Part shown: positions 12,101 to 24,700 of the stretch, in pieces
Layout: every line of letters begins with the position of its first letter
Numbering within the stretch: the stretch's first letter is position 1
Assembly (NCBI GenBank): GCA_008508345.1
Contig: QNGE01001254.1
Coordinates: forward strand, 17,072 to 81,071
Length of the DNA: 64,000 nucleotides
Reading direction: 5' to 3'
DNA from: Paragonimus westermani
Lineage: Eukaryota > Platyhelminthes > Trematoda > Plagiorchiida > Troglotrematidae
Notes under the pieces: model-generated
What the model was told of the DNA's origin: nothing
Database searches by the model: none
What the model saw: the letters and a program-made list of their open reading frames with translations, nothing else
Translations under genes and position numbers: made by a program

Positions 12101-15100
12101 TGACTCTAAAACGAGTACTGGTGGAATGTAATTCACTTTGTGGTAGTGGTCCAGAAGACTAGTTTTCTTAGCTATCCTCATATGTGACCGGTGTGCAAAT
12201 TTCGACCATATGAATATGGGCTGATTTCTACCGCTCGTCCTGTCCGCTTGTCTATTTTGACTTGCTCATTTTCCGTTTCAGTGTGAACACTCCTGACGTG
12301 GCGACTGTGCACATGTTTACAGGCGTATGAAGGTTACTGTTAATAGTGCACTTTCTGTCTAGCATACACGATCACTTCCTCATTATCGGTGTTGACCTTG
12401 CGACCTGTCTGTTGTGAACTAGGGTTAGCTAGTTGCACGGCTAGTTTGTAATTGTATGCGTGCTACTGTAAGCCCCAGTCAAGTTTATCGAGGCACTAAA
12501 TCGCACAAATTACACCGGACCGTTATTATTCACAGGGCTAAGCGGTGTTTTGTTCGGTTCCTTCATATCTGCCACACAGAACTGCTTAATTCAGTAGCAC
12601 AACAACACCACTTATTGAAGCTTGGTCATCTACTGGAATTTTTTGACGCATCATTTACATCGACCATCATCACTCGGCAAGGATCATTAAGTCGGTTGTC
12701 GTGATGTGACAGATTAGTTTTCAAGTACCCTTGTAACATGTGCAGCTCGTCAGATACCCCATTCATACTGCATGGAAGCAGTATTGATGCGACAGAAAGT
12801 TTTTTACGTTGAGGTTTCACTGGCTGGTTACGTGATAGGCCACCCGTTATATTATTTTCTACCGGACGCGTTAGACATACACGAAGGGTCTGTTCAGTGG
12901 CACACTAAAGCCGGCATGTCTGTAAGCGTACTATGTACGTGTGCCATCAAAGTTGTGTGCATGACGGGGTGACAAAATTGAAGAGGTTTGGATCACTAGT
13001 TTTTAGTAGACGCTAAGTGAGCGTCATTTGGGAGGTGGTGCAATTGTCGAATTTTACAGCGTGGTCCATCGTACGAAATGTTCTTTTGTGAAAATGGATT
13101 TGGCCGGTGAATAGAGGGCGAAACAAAGAGAGCCAATGCCTAACGCGTATTCATTACTTGGGGAGGTCTGACAGACTGAATGAAGGGTAGTGAGTATATG
13201 GTCAGTGTTCACTCGAGGTCATTTGGTGTAATTCACGAGCATCCACTTTGGTGTCCGACACACATTGCTCGGACAGTGCAAACTGCACCACTGAAATATT
13301 GCCAACAGCAGATGAAATTCAAGCTTGTCGAACTATGAAAAGTTTTGTATCGGTTTGGCATTTTTGGAACACGCTTTGAACGACAGGGTATGATTCACGT
13401 TTGTTTCAAATCGTATTGGTTGGTTATGCTGACGATCTGTCAGTGAGAATTAATGCATGTGTACCACCAACGGGACAGCCCATCGCCGTGTAACATCAGA
13501 GACGTCCATATTCGAATAACTGAAATAGTGTCTTCTGGAGGGACTGAGCAAAATGTTATGATGGAGTGATTCTCAAGATCCATTGATTTTACCCTCGTGG
13601 GGTTCTGCTTGTGTGGACATTTCAGGAAACTGAGGCGCCCGTAGGAACCACCGGATGTTGTGAACATTAAGGAAAGTATGTGTCCAGTGCTGAGTTGCCC
13701 AACGATGAAGTACATGCCGTGAAGAGAATACTTATTACGAGAACGAAGTTATTCCGACAACGAGATGAAATATTTGAGAACTTGCTTTGTACAGACTTAC
13801 TTAGGTGTGTTCGAGTTACGTGGCCCAAGTTATAATAACTTTTTGACGGTGAGAGACGATTCTGTTGGAATTTCCACTCAACTTAATTGGTTACCAATCG
13901 TCCCGTATCTTTTAAAGATTTATTTTCAGCAAATCCACATTTCTGTTATTGCCATGGTGACATTAGAAGTGCGCTTAAGTCTCGATTACTGCATTCGCTT
14001 TCAAAGCACGGACTCTGATCCATCAATGCGACTTTTGGTACGCAGCAGTTAATTGCAATGGTTTACACCTTACGCACTCCACCGTATGCCTTGGTTAGGC
14101 ATTTTCGGCAACCCAGGTTATATCAAACATTCAACGGACCTGCATAAGACAAGCAACCGTGACGGTTATAACCCTTTTTTCCTTCCAGTCAGCCATGGCG
14201 ATAAAGACTGTAGTCCTGCTGTCGAGTTTTTCTACACGCAATACGCCCAGTGCCGTTTGGCAGGCCTGTTAGAACTAAAATAACCATCGCGGCACAGTTC
14301 GCCAAGGTAAGTTTTGTTGCAGGGCTAAAATGGCGTAAGTAAAATATTGACTCAAGAGTCGAAAGTAGGCCCATATCAACCGAAAAACCGGGGTAATAAG
14401 CTGTCTGTATGTTTTCACAAGGTTACTGAAAACAAAGAATTACCTTAGTTCTGCGGCTTTCAATAACAACAGTATGACGGAAGTCGAACCGAACAAATTT
14501 ACCAACAGTGTCTTGGACCGCTAACTATCTTACTGCGGTAACCTTGTAACATTGCTGAATATTCCTGAGAAGTAAGGCGGTCTGTGCATATATATAACAG
14601 CTCACGTATTCGTGTTCATAACACCTTTCTCCTTAGAAACCTTCCAGTTAACATTACTGTTTATCGATTATTCCGCTCGATGATGACCTCTTTGTTAGCA
14701 TCCTTTTTCACAACCAACCTCTGTCTATAAATATTTGTAATGTGATGTCGACTTCGTTCCAGTAGATAGTGAGAGCAACATAACTTCTGTTGTCTTAGCA
14801 TATCTTCTTCCATTTTTCAAACCACCGTAATATTCGCCTTCAGCAGATGACTGAGAAGATAACTAACTCGGCCATGCTGACAATAGAACATGTCGCATGT
14901 CTCGCCTGATAAACGTTTCCCAACTCCAGATTGATCTTTATTGCACAGAGCTAAATGCCATGAAGAGTAGAGAACCACTGTGCCTATAAGCTTTAGTAAA
15001 ATGCCATTGTGGTCCACTGTGGTATGTTCTGTGTTGTGCGGTAAATCAACACGGTGATAGACAATAAGAACACAATCAAGAAGATAGTTGACGAGAAGTA

Positions 15101-15600
15101 CACTAAACTTGCTGAATATCTGGATGACTCGCACACATTTCAAAGGAGACCCTGCACCAACTTTTATCAGTAGTCCCAAAGTGCTAGGGGACACCACCCC
15201 GTAAAGACATCTAACACCTATTACATTACAGCCAGTGCTCGGTTTAGAATGCTTACCCGTTCGTTAACTACAATCACTTTTAAAATGTCTAGCCTTGTGT
15301 GCACTATGATCATGTTGGTCTGCTGTCATGATTTGCGAAAAGTCAAACGGTCGTCTACAGGGTGGATTTAAAAACAAATCAGCTTCTAGAGATAACACAC
15401 GGTAGGGTTTTTCACCGAATTTTGCATATTACTGTCTATTAAATGAAGTCCTCTGAGTTATTCTTATTTTCATGGGAATACCACCAAACCATATATACAC
15501 ACATATTTGCAATCGGTTTTACTTCAGATCGTGTCGTTTGCAAGTGAGATACATAGTTATGTCTCAGTGATACGCTTGTGGGCACACTCACATATTATGA

Positions 15601-15617
15601 ATACATATATATATATG

Positions 15618-15648
<31 letters not shown>
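15601..15648. repeat. AT dinucleotide microsatellite
   Basis: Nearly uninterrupted alternating AT with occasional ATAC or ATGT units over 48 bases. The run is self-complementary, so it could extrude as a cruciform. Confidence 0.9.
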
Positions 15649-16255
15649 GAACGTAGATGCCATCAGACGCTATGAGGGTTGGGGAATCCTGTACAGGTTT
15701 TGAATATGAATTTCGTACACGGTCGTTCTACTTCCGTTTCGAGTCGTGCACAAAGATATCGGACCGATGGACATTCAATCTGTCAAGATAATTGTGCATA
15801 GATGTAACTTTGTTCTACGCCTGTCTCGTTAAGCATTTGATTTTTCTAACATTGTTACGCGTGACATGTTAAAGCTCTGACTACAACTTCCACTTCCTCT
15901 TTCTTCTGTATGTTACAGACTGACGACCATGATAAGATTCTTGTATCGAAAGCAATACCTACGACACCCCTCTCTAAGAGGTTCTTTGTCAGGCTGGTAT
16001 GGCGTTCCAGCGGAAATCTAAGAAGGTACGCCTAGAGCTGACTATTCCATCAGGACTGACGCCAACCAAGAGTGAATTTCTCAAGAGATGAAACTGATAC
16101 TTGTAAACGTGATGCTGTGACTCCGACGGACATTCCCCCTAGAATGAAGGTTAAAGTGTTTATGACTTCGTGGACTTGAGAAGCCATGTGTCTTTTTAAG
16201 GCGATTTCTTCGTAGCACTGAAGCTCAAGACCTTTATATACATACATATCGCGCT

Positions 16256-16365
16256 AATGTGTATAGGTGAACACAAATATATGTATATATACACACGTAC
16301 ACGTATATATGAAGGCTTGTACACAAAACATACACACATATACATATATAAGTTCATTTGAATAA
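16256..16365. repeat. Degenerate TA/CA microsatellite
   Basis: About 110 bases of mixed TATA, CACA and TGTA units, interrupted by short unique sequence. Confidence 0.75.
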
Positions 16366-19300
16366 ATGTGTACATATGCAAGGTGTCAGTACTAAACTGC
16401 ACAAAGTTATTCCAAAGATCACAAGAGTTACACACCGTTAGCACATGCTGTGTGTTGTGTTGCTAGCTTTTCTTATTGAATCGTTCGATGCTACGTATTC
16501 TCTCTCACATCACTGACATTACTGAAGGTAATGATACATGCTATTAAATAGTTCAAATTAGCTGTTCTCCGGTACAGCTGGAGTAAAATCCTTTTGCGGA
16601 GAAGCAGGCACCATAAATTAGTACAGGAAGGACATGCGGAAGGACATGTGTTTGTAAACACAGTGAACGCAGTGGCTTTTTGGATGGAAAGCCACTAGCA
16701 ACATCAGTAACGGTCCAAGTTATTGTTCTAACGAAGTGAAAGCATTTTATGCATAAATTACTCGGTTGAGTTCAATGAACAATGTACACCAATAATGGTA
16801 GGAGTAGATTCTACGTGGGAGACGAAGCAAGTCCATTCACTCATTTTCTGAAAACGCACAATTTTAGATGGTTTTGCCAGGTACTAAAAATGTGTACCTG
16901 CAGTCTATGATACCTCGTCCACTTCAGGTAGTCAACCAAATCAGACATCTCGCGTTGTATCTAGCCGCCAGCAGAAGACGTCACATGGAAGTTAGTCGAA
17001 TCAGACTGAGCGAAGTAAAAGTCTGTCACTTTCTTAAAAGGTATGTTGTGGTGGGGGGTTCGGTGAAACCCAAGGTATAGTGGTCATTAGAGAGCAGTGG
17101 AGTGGACAAAACTCACCTTTGCCGATCACACAAAATGGGAAACAGCATTACACTTCCGACTGGAACTTACCTCAATTTTTGACATTTTCAAATGCTCCAA
17201 CAAAGCAGATTATACTCCGATGTCTAGGAACAAGGTAGATGATACTGATAATACAGTATGTATGACGGTTACAAATTCCACATCTCAATCGATTTTCTTG
17301 GTACTCAAACCGGAAGATGAATAAAGTGATGGTTTAAAAGGACTAAGCGAATAGGTAACCACGTAATTAAAAAAGCAAACAGAGTAGAAAATTGGGTGCA
17401 TCTGAACGAGCCCAAGTCTGCCACAAACTCCTGCTGAACGAACAAGGATGGTTTGAATGTACCGACTGGCGGAAGTTTGGTGAAATTCTCTGGACGCATG
17501 TGCCTTTGTCGGTTGGACACGCGAAGTGAATCCAACTGTATCGCAGGTCAAGTGTCTAGTCCACACCTCGTGATCGAGCAGCGAGTGGTACGACCATGGA
17601 GGTTCAGTGACCATTTAACTAAGTGTTTGTGCACTCTAGTTGTCTCAGCCGTTACTCCCCGAGCCACAGCTGCGTGTGAATGGATTTTGAGAGGCATTAT
17701 GATTAATCTTTTCGACTGTATGCTTAACGGTCGTACTGCGAATAACATCAATTCGATACGTGTAGCAGCGTATAACTTTGTGTGCGCAAGACTACTATGG
17801 TTAACTGGAGGAAAGAAACCGAGCTACGAAATTGAAAGTTATTTCGTCTGTCCCAACGACGAAGATGCTATCGGTCAACAGCGTATCTGTCGATCATAGG
17901 TTGTCGATTCTGGAAATGGGAAGTTTTGAAGGCTGCTGATCTCCTAAGCTGTTTTTCGGTAATTGATGCTGATGGCAATATGTTGGCTACTATATTACGC
18001 TCCGCTTACAAAGATTGTGTGATATATTTTAGAGTACTTTCTATTCTAGTGCATCTTGCATGTACTCTAAATTGACAGTGTCCACCTGATTTGTTCCTAA
18101 GTATCCGTCACATGGCATCTCATACCTTCGAGCTAGCACGATATTATCCATTTACCGAATATCTTTCTGTTCTGTTAGGGAGCATTTTTTCGAGGCCAAC
18201 TTCACTTTTATTTGTGGCTATCGGCACTTTTGGGCGATGACACCCCCGATAAGTCGATATTAAGATTACAACGCCACCAGTTTTTGTTGTGTCAATTCCA
18301 CTACTATGCTGTCTGCTCCAAACACCATTTTATGAAATCGTTTGCTCTGAGCTAGAGAAGAAGGATTGACACAACTCGTCAGCGATAGGTGTGTGATCAG
18401 TTTTTGAAACCACATTCATGTGGCCTCTATTTCTACCCACCTAGTTCAATTATTGAGTCCTTTTCGTTCTTGCTCATGTTCAGAAGTTTGTGAAACAGCT
18501 TTAGATCTAACTGTTAGTCCAGTGGGCACGAATGCCACTTCCCCAGTGTTCGACATTTCTCCATACTACCTGATCACTTCTATTTAGCTTAAAGCAAGAC
18601 TATTCGTAAACATGATGTCTGCGTATGACTTTAGTGCCAGGGGCACTGACATCGTCTGCTATGATACACAGTCCACCTGCATTAGACAATTTCAGTGCGA
18701 GTTGTTACACATTTCATTTCAGGTTGCACCCTATTGGTATCGCTGGTCAATTAAAGCCCTGTTTTTATTTCCAAGCGTTTAGTTCAAGTCATGGAGTGAA
18801 CCTTTCTTACCATCCCACCGAGGATTTTCCTTCAACCCAAATCAATCTGAACAACCACGTTAATTTCGAAACCAAAGCTTCTGTAGTCATTATTTCCTTC
18901 GATTTTCTCGTCCCCCCTCTTTTGTGGGAATACTCATGGTAACCTGGAAAACTTGCCAATCTGAAGTCCAGTGTTTTGAGTCCATTTGAATACACTGACT
19001 GATTGTAGGTTTTTTTTCACGATTTTCCTTGACTTTACGATGCAGTATAAACTGCGTATACCACGATAGTAGACGATCCATCGGATAAACTAAACAGCAT
19101 ACTATTGAACACTTACAGTTTCTCCACCATCGTGAGTTCAGTTTTCTCACAACTCACAGGTTTTATTGCTACCTGTCAGTATCCCAACTGATAGTTCACT
19201 ATCATGATCACGACCACCTACTATGGCATATTGACGGTACGAACTCAAACTTATTTGCAGGACAGTTCACTCCTTTAAATTTTATGAAAAGGCAGCAGTT

Positions 19301-20534
19301 ACTGTACGTCTGTTCAGTCAGAAGAAGGATGATTTATGGAATCGTCAGGTTGTTCTGTCAGATTTTTGAGAGATGTGCTATACACTTTTGTACTGGCTAC
19401 CGTCTGTCATTTTACGGGATCTGTGCGGCCGGTACGTTCCAAGTGTCAGCATATTGTGTAAAATCCAGTTGCAACACTTTTCGAGGTGTACTATTGCTAG
19501 CAAATTGCCTGAAGTATTTTGTGATGGTTATTTGCGATAACAAGACGGTGCAGCCATATCTCACTGCCACGATCCTACTGATGTCCTAACAACGTTGGGT
19601 CACCCCAAATGAAAGACAGTGATTGTAAATTTGCGGTTACGGTGACATCTTTACTGGCCAGGAAATGAGCTCCTTCCATATAGAGATGTAGCAAAACTGT
19701 GATTATCTACTTACATGCCAACAGACCTCTTGTAGACTATTACTCTCAGCAACTGTGCCTAACGTGGAGGTCAGTTATATGACTTCCGCTAGCAACAACA
19801 AATAGACAGTTGTCCTCGTGTTAAGTTGTCTTTGTTCTACCCCTCTGGTGGCAATCACGCCTGCCTGTAAGATCCACTTTTCAGTTACTTACTACTCAGC
19901 CCTACCGCCTCTTAGGAAACATCACACTGTTGGACTTGCTAGACCCTCCACCCGGACACCCCCTCTTTCTGTATACTTCTGCACTGTTAAAGGAGTTTCT
20001 TTATTTGCCCACTTTCTGTTTTTTCTGAAGCAAGCGAATCAGAGACTACTTGTTTAATTGTTTTCTTATGCGACCACGATTTTTGAAGTTAACTGAGATT
20101 AGACGATGTGAAAAAGCGTTGCACCAATCAGCTTGTTTTTCAGTTGTGTGAATGTCGGTTCTTCTGGTTAGCAGTTCACGGACCAACAATATCGTGACAG
20201 TCAGGAAAGTTACGGTTGGTTGTAGTCAGGCCGCTGCGAATAGTGGAACTGAAGCTAGAATCATTGCACAGTCCGTCTAAAAGGGAATGCTCTTTAACTC
20301 GACATTAAATGGTTCTCGTAACGTTGGTCGCATTTTTGGGAATTGCCTACTCAACTCTATATTACCAAGTTGTACAACGACGTCATGCACTTTGTAGAAC
20401 TCGTTGGTTCAGCATCCTTGATAGCTACTGTGACTAAAATGCTCCGACTTTGTTGGTCACAAGTTTGTTAGCAACTCACGAGAGTAGCTAACTAACAAGG
20501 ATATACACTACTGACGAGCTCTAATGAGAGCAAA

Positions 20535-20670
20535 ACTCGAGTATAGTGCTTCTTTTCGGAAGAGGCTAGCTGGAAAGTCTGCCTGAATGCGAAGGCTGTG
20601 ATCAAATGTGAGTGATGGTCAACTTGAAATCTACCAAATCACCGACTACCCTTCGGTAATCAGTTCAGTC
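20535..20670 (+). repeat. Interspersed repeat of unknown class (copy A)
   Basis: The segment from CGAGTATAGTGCTTC to CGGTAATCAGTTC aligns without large gaps to 53086-53205. By eye this is roughly two thirds identity over about 85 bases. Its first half also aligns to 56935-57010. There is no coding potential and no terminal repeats are visible. It lies just upstream of the mariner-type pseudogene but is not clearly part of it. Confidence 0.45.
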
Positions 20671-20759
20671 GGGTAGACATTAGTTGCGCACAACTTGGTC
20701 TGGACCAGCTAATCATGATGGGCCCAGACCACACTTCTGAAACCTAAATAAGAAGACGG

Positions 20760-21740
20760 TGTGCCCCTAGTCTGACAACCGGACAATATGGTCAACAGGT
20801 TTTTATTCATGCGGCCAGTTCTAAGAATGTGGAGGAGATCACATGGTAGCTTTATACAAAACATGTGGGTATGCGATCGGTTACCTACAAATGTGTACAA
20901 ATTCATATGAATAAGTTTGCTACAACAAGCAGTGTTTATGAAATGCAAAAAAGTGATCGACCGAACACTTCAAAAGATGGATGTTCCACTAGTGAACTCC
21001 TACACGGTGCAAAAAAGAGTCCCCAAAACAACGCTTGTCGTCTCGCTCAATAGTATAACACACCAAAGTCCACAATATACAGAGTACATAAAAGACAGGC
21101 ATACCGGCTACACTGGGAAGTACATTACACAAGATTCAATCGTCAAATGCGGACAAGTATGAGTCATTTTGAACGTGATACCCGCCGAAGGGGGATATAT
21201 ATATATTCAACAGTAGTTATTGACGAAGCAACATTCTGTTCGAAGTGTTTCGTGCAGAAATCCCAATTCTGCATACCATCAACCCCTATCGGCTTGCTCC
21301 AATCCGACGCCATCACGGCCCAAAGATTATGGCTTGGACGGGGCTTGTTAGAACACGTATAATCGGGCCTTCGCTTTCTGATAAACATGTCACAGTTAAG
21401 ACCACTAATCTCATAATCATTTACAATCTAGAGCATTCTTATCTCCGAATGCTGCAACAGAATATTGCACTAGCGTTGGAGCATCTGGGAGTACTTGAAT
21501 GTGTTTGGTTTCAGTAGGGTGGTGGAACACCATACCATTCCCTGTGCGCGTGAGAATATATCGTGAGGAAACGTTCCGAAGATGATGAATCAATCGGGGT
21601 TGTATTAATGAAGTGGCCCCATCTTCGGCAGATGATACTTAAGTGGATTTTTTTAATGGAGCTACCTTAAACACACTGTGTAAAAAGACTTGAAATGGCC
21701 ATAACCTTGGACTGCACTCCATCCTCTTAGACTATACAGT
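20760..21740 (+). pseudogene. Tc1/mariner-superfamily transposase, decayed
   Basis: A degenerate transposase reads 5' to 3' on the plus strand. The helix-turn-helix part runs through TSSVYEMQKSDRPNTSKD (~20920-20980) and KSTIYRVHKRQAYRLHW (~21065-21115), with an in-frame TAG near 21051. The first catalytic block VIDEATF follows, with its Asp codon at 21222-21224. A frameshift near 21250 leads into PKIMAWTG (~21320) and then VWFQ-stop-GGG (~21505-21525). The family normally has FQQDGAPPH here, so the second catalytic Asp has become Gly next to a TAG stop. The usual WPPRSPDLTPLDFF block is reduced to WPHLRQMILKWIF, losing the third acidic residue. The enzyme is dead. I could not identify terminal inverted repeats. 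It belongs to the IS630-Tc1-mariner superfamily, but I cannot name the subfamily. Confidence 0.75.
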
Positions 21741-24700
21741 GTATGCTCTCACGATACCTAAGTGGAATGCTTTGGTATGTGCAAAACCGCTGATAACATT
21801 TCGAGCGGTTTTAATGAATTGATGGTTGATATACTCTGCGTGACAATAATGTCGACCTATTAGCAGAACGGTACATCTCTAGTGGTAACTGGGAGCTTCG
21901 TGTATTTAGTAGATTCTATAAACTCTAAGTGAAGTACGGAATCTAAGTGACCATACTACAAATTACTGTCTTATACAGGTTTTGCTCGTGTGTGATAAAG
22001 TAGTACAGGTTTGGTATCTTAGCGCATGAAGCATTATTCACAGATGCGTGTTAACGATACGTAATATACAAAGAGCCGATGGGAGTGCAAATCAAATATT
22101 TATCAAACGGAATGTAAAAATGGTCTCACATGACGCTGTGAGCGACACCAACAAGTGTACGTTAAGAAGATGTGATCACTTCTGGATAATAGCATCCAGT
22201 ACTATGGAAATCTGAGTACGATTCACCCTCAGAACGGAAAAATGTTTTGACTACTGCTGAGTTAATCCCTGGAACGACATATTGTCCAGTAAGTCACACT
22301 GCAGCGGTGTGATCTGGTTTCAAAATGATAAATTCATCCAGTTCAAGTTGTGCGCGGCTACTGTCTGACAAACCGAACTGAGAAATGTGTGACCCAGCAC
22401 AACTCAACATAACAGACCGTAAAACAAGCAGATAGCAAAACAAACAAACAGACAATCAGACACAACACACAACGAACTAGTCAACCCTGGGCACGCATGT
22501 CTGAAGTGTCTTCGGTGGAATGAAAATATCTATTCTAAACCGCCGTCTGAAGCATTTCCGCTTACAGTCTGTACAACTTTACAGAAGTCAGTTTGTGAGC
22601 ACACAATATATGTAAGAAGCGTGTTGTGGTCCAGTTCGATTGGTGCACACGTTAATCGACGTGTTATCCTGAGTAGTAATCGCCTAACTGGAACCTGTAT
22701 AATGCAACTGGTTTTTGTTGACTCAAACCAGGTGACCTTCGTATCGTGGACACACCACTGTTCAGGACGAAGCAGGGGTCTAAAGAGCAGTCCCCAATCT
22801 ACATATTTTTGCACGAGGTATCCACGCCGATCTCGTCAACGCAACGTATGACCTTCATCAAAGTACCCATATTGGGCGAACTGGTCAAATAAGACATGGT
22901 GACAAGGAGTACAGCGGCACGACTCAATAACAAGGCCACAAAACATACGTGTCGAGGAACGATCATTACTTCAGCGGCATGGCTATAAAATGTCACTTCA
23001 AAGTCCGCAAATCACGTGATAGACTTAAAAACACAGCATGATGTGCGTCGAACTCTACGGGAAACTTGTAGGTTTTCGGTCATTCCTTTAGTGATTTGTG
23101 CGTTTGTGCCGGTCATGAGTGTGAATTTTTGTAATCATCTATCGTTTTGAAAAAAACTATCGCGAATGTGCAAATCGTCGAGGGAGTATCGTATTTTTAC
23201 TTCGTCCATTTGCCCCTGTCGATGCGTGCTGGTTTCCATTCCAGCACTGCCTTTCAACTACTGGAAAAATTACACAGACGCTTGTCAATAAACCATTGTT
23301 AACCGGGTGTCATAAACCGTTGAGTGTGGTAGTCGAAGCACAGCCGTTTCCTCAGGCTGTTGGCTAACATGACTCAGCAAGGAAGCCAGTGTTTTCGGGA
23401 ACACTCCATGACTTATAATCCGAATTTCGTGTCCTGGTTCATACTTCTGGGACGATCGTGCCATTATTTGTACGGTCCCTGTTTGCCCTTAAACTCCAGA
23501 GGAACGCCTTAAGGACTACCTAAGTTTATAGGGATGCCTGTGAAATTGACGCCGAGACATCTAACACTGTGGAAGGCCAGTAAATTTCCGTTTTTGCCTG
23601 CATACAATTTGATTTGCATTTTTGCATTCAGTGTCATAAGTGTAAATTGTTTGTCGCCACGTCTTGGACCACGCGGTATATATTTTACAGTTTTTACTTA
23701 ACTGTGTAATTACTCCAGATATCTTTCCTGGTTCGTACTCTTCAAGATTCGAGTATTCATGCTGATGCGTAACAATATTACCGTCTTGCATTGCATGATT
23801 GCGTTTTCGTCTCTTTTTTCACTGGCACTGATCCAACGTCCTTCTCATCGGACGCATCTAAGGTAAGTTCTACAAATGATATTGCCTATGGGACTTGTAG
23901 AATGATTTGGAAATCACTTATGTACAGAGAGGGAAAAACCAGAGAAAAAATAAACTTCGGACTCCATATACTTGCGATTAAAGTTCTCGTGGCATGTCAC
24001 CCGAAAAGAAGTTCACATGGTATACAGATCGTAAGCGTCCACTGCAGATCGGTGACTCAACAATGGATATTTCGATCAGCACAACTAACCGAGTAATACA
24101 CTGAGCTACCGTGCTAATGGGACACCGAGCATAAATTCATGAAAACCTCTAGATTAGTTCATGTTAACGCGTAATTCCGTGTGATAAGAAAACACACGGC
24201 TACAGTGTCAGTTGAAAACTCAATGCATACAATAAAAAATTCAATTCGCATTATCACATTCCGTAAGTATTTTCTTTGTAGCAGTCAAAGTGGTATCGAA
24301 GATGACAAGCAATGATCCTTGATCGGGGGAAGCGTAACTAGTCGACAACTGGGAATGGATGTTTCACGATAGTTTGGAAGCCAGAGAAGTGAAAACTATA
24401 CGCATGTGGTCCGCTTATTTGTTTGAAGACAGAGTATGAACTGAGTAAAATAAAACAACATGGATTACATGAAGGGAGTTGGTGAGTTGAGCATTTTGTT
24501 AAACAGAGTACGATCTCATAACGTGCGGAGAAAAGAAAAACAGTGAATTATTTGTCGTGACATAATATAGGAAGGCGAATTTTCCTGAAATTATTTCAGG
24601 AGTGAGCGATTTGATATTTCGGCAGGTTTTATTAGAGTTGATGAAATCACAGTGACTAGATTTATTGTCATCAGGTACAATGATTTAAGATAGCGAACAT

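Larger units (their letters stand above)
9151..20759. other. Spacer with no recognisable gene
   Basis: No known domain was recognised over about 11.6 kb. The longest open frames are 126 codons (14817-15197, minus) and 148 codons (17453-17899, plus). Neither has a motif I know, and both are near the chance limit. AT-rich dinucleotide repeats lie at 15601-15648 and 16256-16365. Two minus-strand segments near 9195-9486 end in good splice-donor consensus and are discussed as a possible host exon pair. Confidence 0.45.

Noticed and set aside
13060..13100. TACGAAATGTT string like that in the PLE 1 hammerhead-like fold
   Set aside because: The upstream core and stem I arm are absent, and no other PLE sequence is nearby.
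14300..14325. Adjacent splice donor and acceptor strings (GGTAAGTTTTGTTGCAG)
   Set aside because: The implied intron would be under 20 bases, too short for a spliceosomal intron.
14817..15197. 126-codon open frame, minus strand
   Set aside because: Hydrophobic and Leu-rich, but no family match, splice context or neighbour supports a gene.
17453..17899. 148-codon open frame, plus strand (and overlapping frames on the minus strand)
   Set aside because: No domain recognised and overlapping frames on both strands are equally open; a GC-richer patch alone can explain it.
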